Shown here piece by piece: positions 4,731-7,446 of a stretch of DNA of 7,446 nucleotides. The notes beneath the pieces are model-generated. The model was not told the origin of the DNA, made no database searches, and was given only the letters and a program-made list of their open reading frames with translations. This DNA comes from Methanobacteriota archaeon (lineage in GTDB: Archaea; Halobacteriota; Methanosarcinia; Methanosarcinales; Methanosarcinaceae), in the NCBI GenBank assembly GCA_030837265.1, contig JAUPKV010000585.1:1-7446 (forward strand). Direction: 5' to 3'. Positions within the stretch are counted from its first letter, which is position 1; each line of letters starts with the position of its first letter. The position numbers were made by a program, and so were the translations under genes.

Positions 4731-5883
4731 ATCTGAGCGACTCTATAGGCTTTAATTTTGAGGCTTTTAATGCCGGATAAACTCCGCCGGCAAGACTGGT
4801 AATGATTCCAAATATAACACCTATTATTATATACAAAAAGACATCCCAGTCAAGTAATATAGACACGTCTTTTAGCATTAAACCGGTTAAAGCAAATACT
4901 ATAATTAAACTCAATAATCCCCCAACGAGACTGGCTGCAATTCCAAGAATAAGAGATTCAAAAAGAAACATCTTCATTATATCTTTCCTGGACGCTCCAA
5001 CAGCTTTCATTACACCGATTTCCTTTGTCCTTTCCGTGACTGACATCAACATCACATTCAGGATACTTACACTTGCAACGACTAAAGAAATCGAACCGAT
5101 TCCCATCAAAAACAGAGAAATATATTTTGTAACATTTTCAAAAGCACTTAACATACTTTTTACTGAAGACAGGAAAACTTTTTCATCTTTTTTGTTGAGC
5201 GTCTTGTTAACGGAATTTTCCACACTGTCCACATCATCTACATTTTTTACTTTGATAAGTACGGAATTATATTCGTCTCCTTCTTCAACAAATATTTTTT
5301 TGTAAATCGCGGGGTTGACAAAAATTGACGCTCCCGGCATAATATTAAAACTCTTACTTTTCTCGTTGAGAACACCAATTACTTTTGATTTCGTATTTTC
5401 GAATGTAACCTTTCCACCTATTTTTAGATCCAGAGAGTCTGCAACATTTGGACCGATTACACAATCCGTGGAACTGCTTTTTAGCATTTTTCCATTGTTA
5501 ATTTCAACAAGGGAGATCAAATCTTCGTTCTCAATTCCATATATCATAGCTGCAGTTGATTTGTCTTTGTATTCTATTTTAGTACCTGAGGAATAAATAG
5601 GTATAATATTTTCAATCCCACTAATTTTATCTATTTGTCTTACCTGGTTTTCAGTAATTCCTGTCTCTCCACCTGCCGGATAGACAATGATCTCATTACT
5701 ATAATCTGAAAATGAATTAGAAACAGAAACTTTCAGACAATTGCCCAGGATACCCATCGATGATATCGCAAAAACCCCGATAATTATTCCAACTGCTGCA
5801 AGAATAGTACGTACAACTCTTCTTTCCAGATTCCTCTTCGCAAGTTGAACATAAATATTTCCAGGCTGTTTAACTATTTTCAT
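4723..5883 (-). CDS. ABC transporter permease, MacB/FtsX type
   Basis: This 386-residue protein has the standard MacB-family layout: a basic N-terminus (AKRNLERRVVRT), transmembrane helix 1 at about 24-46 (TILAAVGIIIGVFAISSMGI), an outward MacB periplasmic-core-like domain at about 50-255, then three helices near 257-282, 310-336 and 350-376. Between helices 2 and 3 is the family signature ERTKEIGVMKAVGASRKDIM, which contacts the ATPase. It ends GGVYPALKASKLKPIESLRYE, the usual family C-terminus. Such permeases couple ATP hydrolysis to movements of the outer domain to export or release peptides, lipoproteins or surface molecules, rather than import nutrients. ATG 5881-5883 is chosen because GGTGA lies eight bases upstream; ATG 5896-5898 is an alternative with a weaker AAGG. 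Either start overlaps the ATPase gene's end (5870), implying coupled translation. The substrate is unknown. Confidence 0.92.
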   Translation of the reverse strand: MKIVKQPGNIYVQLAKRNLERRVVRTILAAVGIIIGVFAISSMGILGNCLKVSVSNSFSDYSNEIIVYPAGGETGITENQVRQIDKISGIENIIPIYSSGTKIEYKDKSTAAMIYGIENEDLISLVEINNGKMLKSSSTDCVIGPNVADSLDLKIGGKVTFENTKSKVIGVLNEKSKSFNIMPGASIFVNPAIYKKIFVEEGDEYNSVLIKVKNVDDVDSVENSVNKTLNKKDEKVFLSSVKSMLSAFENVTKYISLFLMGIGSISLVVASVSILNVMLMSVTERTKEIGVMKAVGASRKDIMKMFLFESLILGIAASLVGGLLSLIIVFALTGLMLKDVSILLDWDVFLYIIIGVIFGIITSLAGGVYPALKASKLKPIESLRYE

Positions 5884-6556
5884 TGGAAATTTCACCATCA
5901 ATGAGCCTTATATTTCTGTTTGAGTAATCCAGAAGCGCCGGATCATGTGTTACTACGACCACTGTTGTTCCATTGAGATTGAGATAATTAAGTAACTCCA
6001 TGATTTCCCTTCCGGTTTTTGTGTCAAGGTTACCGGTCGGTTCGTCCGCAAGAAGTAGAGACGGAGAATTTGCAAGAGCTCTAGCAATTGCTACTCTCTG
6101 CTGCTGCCCACCTGAAAGTTCATAGGGTTTATGAGATGCATATTTTAAATCGAGATTTACCTGCTCCAGTAATGACAATGCCCTTTTTTCTCGCGTTAGT
6201 TCCGGAATTTTACTAAATACCATTGGTAGCTCAATATTTTCTAGTGCGGTCAGAGTCGGTACTAAATTGAAATGCTGAAAAATAAACCCAATGCTGCTTC
6301 TACGAATAGCCGTCAGTTGTTCATCATTAAGTTTTGAAATATCCACGCCATTTATTTTTACGACTCCTTTCGTTGGAATATCAAGGCATCCTATAAGATT
6401 AAGCAAAGTAGATTTTCCCGAGCCCGATGCACCCATAATCGTGAGAAAATCCCCTTTTTCAATAGAGAAACTCACGCTTTTGAGTGCATCAATATTATTT
6501 GAGCCAAGTGTATATGTTTTTGTAATTTCCTGTAATTCCACAACTTGACCTGACAT
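5870..6556 (-). CDS. ABC transporter ATP-binding protein, MacB/LolD type
   Basis: From ATG 6554-6556 the protein has 228 residues, the usual size for LolD/MacB-type ATPases. All motifs are present: Walker [10 protein letters not shown] (42-50), Q-loop glutamine in FIFQHFN (Q94), signature LSGGQQQR (147-154), Walker B LLLADEP (167-173, E172 catalytic), D-loop GNLD (175-178) and switch histidine in VVTHDP (H204). It should power the adjacent MacB-type permease from the cytoplasmic face as a dimer. The frame is open further up to 6637, and ATG 6575-6577 is possible. I prefer 6556 because it begins [15 protein letters not shown], as relatives do, and follows the upstream gene's stop (6564) by seven bases; the longer forms would add a basic leader and overlap that gene. 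It overlaps the permease start by 14 bp or more, so the operon is tightly coupled. Confidence 0.95.
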   Translation of the reverse strand: MSGQVVELQEITKTYTLGSNNIDALKSVSFSIEKGDFLTIMGASGSGKSTLLNLIGCLDIPTKGVVKINGVDISKLNDEQLTAIRRSSIGFIFQHFNLVPTLTALENIELPMVFSKIPELTREKRALSLLEQVNLDLKYASHKPYELSGGQQQRVAIARALANSPSLLLADEPTGNLDTKTGREIMELLNYLNLNGTTVVVVTHDPALLDYSNRNIRLIDGEISNENS

Positions 6557-6563
6557 AAAACAC

Positions 6564-7446
6564 TCAACTATCCTCATCTTTCTGGTTCGTTTTCTTCTGC
6601 TTTTTCCAGGAATACCCAATGATTCCAAAAACCACAATGCAAAGAACTATACCAATAACCAGCAGGAGAGGAGACGATGCCGCTTTGTCAGTTTGAGTCG
6701 GTAACTCAACCGAATTTAAAGCAATAGATTTTGTAATTGACGTATAAGCATTGTCGGTTCCTCTAAATTCAAGTAACAGAGGAATTTCTGAAGCTTCGGG
6801 AGTTACCAGTGCTGATAATTCGAAACTGCTGAAATCGTCTTTCTCAAGACCGCCTATAAAGTAACTTGGATAAGGTTGTGTGGAGTTTACTCCTTTTGAG
6901 TCGAGTACTGAAATTATGACATTTTTCATATCAGTAGTCCCGATATTGTTAATTTCTCCAGTAATTGTGTACTTATTTCCCAGATTTTTTATTTCGATAT
7001 TTGTTAAAGTCATAGTAGGTTTTGAGATCACGTTTATAGCCGTACTTGTCGTTTCACTCGTATGGAGATTGTCTCCGTTGAAATAGGATGCTATACATTT
7101 GAGGTTCTTATTTCCGGAATTCGAATTTACCGTGTTTACTGTGAATTCGACGGCTGAGCTGTTTCCTGCCGAAACGGTTCCGACAAAAATGTTGGAAGGA
7201 GAAATAAAGACGTCTTCACATGAAGGGCTCAATATGACGTTATTGAGATCGGTAGAGCGGGGGTTTATTATATTTACCTTTATTGTAGAGATTTCATTAA
7301 TCATATTAGAAGGAAGATTTAAAAAAACGACCTGGATATTCTTATCATCAATTTTAAGTGGGACTTTATAATTTAAATCATACATATCACTTCCACCAAC
7401 TAACTCAAAGTTTAGGAAGTGAGTCCCACTTGATGCTTCTTTTTTG
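6564..7446 (-). CDS. Surface protein with CARDB/S-layer-like domains and C-terminal anchor (5' end outside window)
   Basis: The frame is open to the right edge. The ATG at 7383-7385 is internal, because 20 further codons without a stop precede it and read as domain sequence (SSGTHFLNFELVGGSDMYDL). The visible 293 residues hold beta-rich repeats of the CARDB/S-layer-accessory (COG1361-like) kind: NEISTIKVNIINPRSTDLNN and TITGEINNIGTTDMKNVIIS show the typical 'N-x-G-x-x-x-x-x-N-V' strands of such domains. Then come a Thr/Ser linker, one membrane helix (SPLLLVIGIVLCIVVFGIIG) and a basic stop-transfer tail KKQKKTNQKDEDS. A signal peptide is expected upstream of the window. It should sit outside the cell, anchored beside the transporter. 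It is first in the visible operon, with seven bases to the ATPase ATG. Such proteins often neighbour MacB-type transporters in methanogens; the precise function is unknown. Confidence 0.85.
   Translation of the reverse strand, partial: KKEASSGTHFLNFELVGGSDMYDLNYKVPLKIDDKNIQVVFLNLPSNMINEISTIKVNIINPRSTDLNNVILSPSCEDVFISPSNIFVGTVSAGNSSAVEFTVNTVNSNSGNKNLKCIASYFNGDNLHTSETTSTAINVISKPTMTLTNIEIKNLGNKYTITGEINNIGTTDMKNVIISVLDSKGVNSTQPYPSYFIGGLEKDDFSSFELSALVTPEASEIPLLLEFRGTDNAYTSITKSIALNSVELPTQTDKAASSPLLLVIGIVLCIVVFGIIGYSWKKQKKTNQKDEDS

Noticed and set aside
4802..5596. Plus-strand frames of up to 167 codons opposite the permease gene.
   Set aside because: The minus strand carries an unmistakable MacB/FtsX permease over the same bases. 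The plus-strand frames are shadows of its codon pattern.
6291..7371. Plus-strand frames opposite the ATPase and surface protein genes.
   Set aside because: The opposite strand has full ABC ATPase motifs and CARDB-like repeats with an anchor helix. These are shadows.
7383..7385. ATG as the start of the surface protein gene.
   Set aside because: Twenty further in-frame codons without a stop reach the window edge and read like domain sequence, and no signal peptide follows this ATG. The true start is outside the window.
1..7446. CRISPR arrays, tRNA or rRNA genes.
   Set aside because: No regularly spaced direct repeats with unique spacers, no tRNA T-loop/anticodon pattern and no rRNA-like segment were seen on either strand. 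The only tandem array is the short 15-bp one at 4671-4730.

Overview
The window looks like a chromosomal stretch of a methanogenic archaeon, most probably a Methanosarcina or close relative. This rests on the archaeal-type oligosaccharyltransferase (AglB), a CARDB/S-layer-like surface protein beside a MacB-type ABC transporter, AT-rich noncoding DNA with archaeal TATA-like boxes, GGTGA/GGAG ribosome binding sites, and many decayed insertion elements. The species call is inference; no rRNA or other marker gene is present.

Left part (1-1096, minus strand): the N-terminal 365 codons of an AglB/Stt3 oligosaccharyltransferase, cut by the window edge.

Middle part (about 1100-3500): an element graveyard with a few small genes. 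It holds the frameshifted C-terminal end of a Tn3-family transposase with a candidate 38-bp terminal repeat just beyond its stop (1302-1339, 1352-1584), a pair of IS6-like inverted termini 888 bp apart (1272-1289 and 2142-2159), a 51-residue single-pass membrane protein too small for usual gene calling (1716-1871), a GC-richer orphan gene (2187-2522), a broken IS6-family transposase fragment (2936-3081) and a 75-codon reading frame without a start, probably a gene tail (3082-3309).

Centre (3500-4730): a small secreted protein with a Trp/His/Asp-rich patch (3508-3837) followed by a hairpin-T terminator, convergent with a GC-rich, Ser/Leu/Pro-rich orphan gene (4050-4547, minus). Four 15-bp tandem repeats (4671-4730) run into the stop codon of the next gene.

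Right part (4723-7446, minus strand): a tight three-gene operon, transcribed right to left. It encodes a C-terminally anchored surface protein (partial at the window edge), a MacB/LolD-type ABC ATPase and a MacB/FtsX-type permease. The spacing of 7 bp and then a short overlap suggests translational coupling and one membrane complex. The substrate cannot be read from the sequence.

The strongest unexpected signal is the Tn3-type remnant with its candidate 38-bp end in an archaeal context. No complete new system was found; the small membrane protein, the secreted WWW/HH protein and the two GC-shifted orphans are the best leads for undescribed genes.
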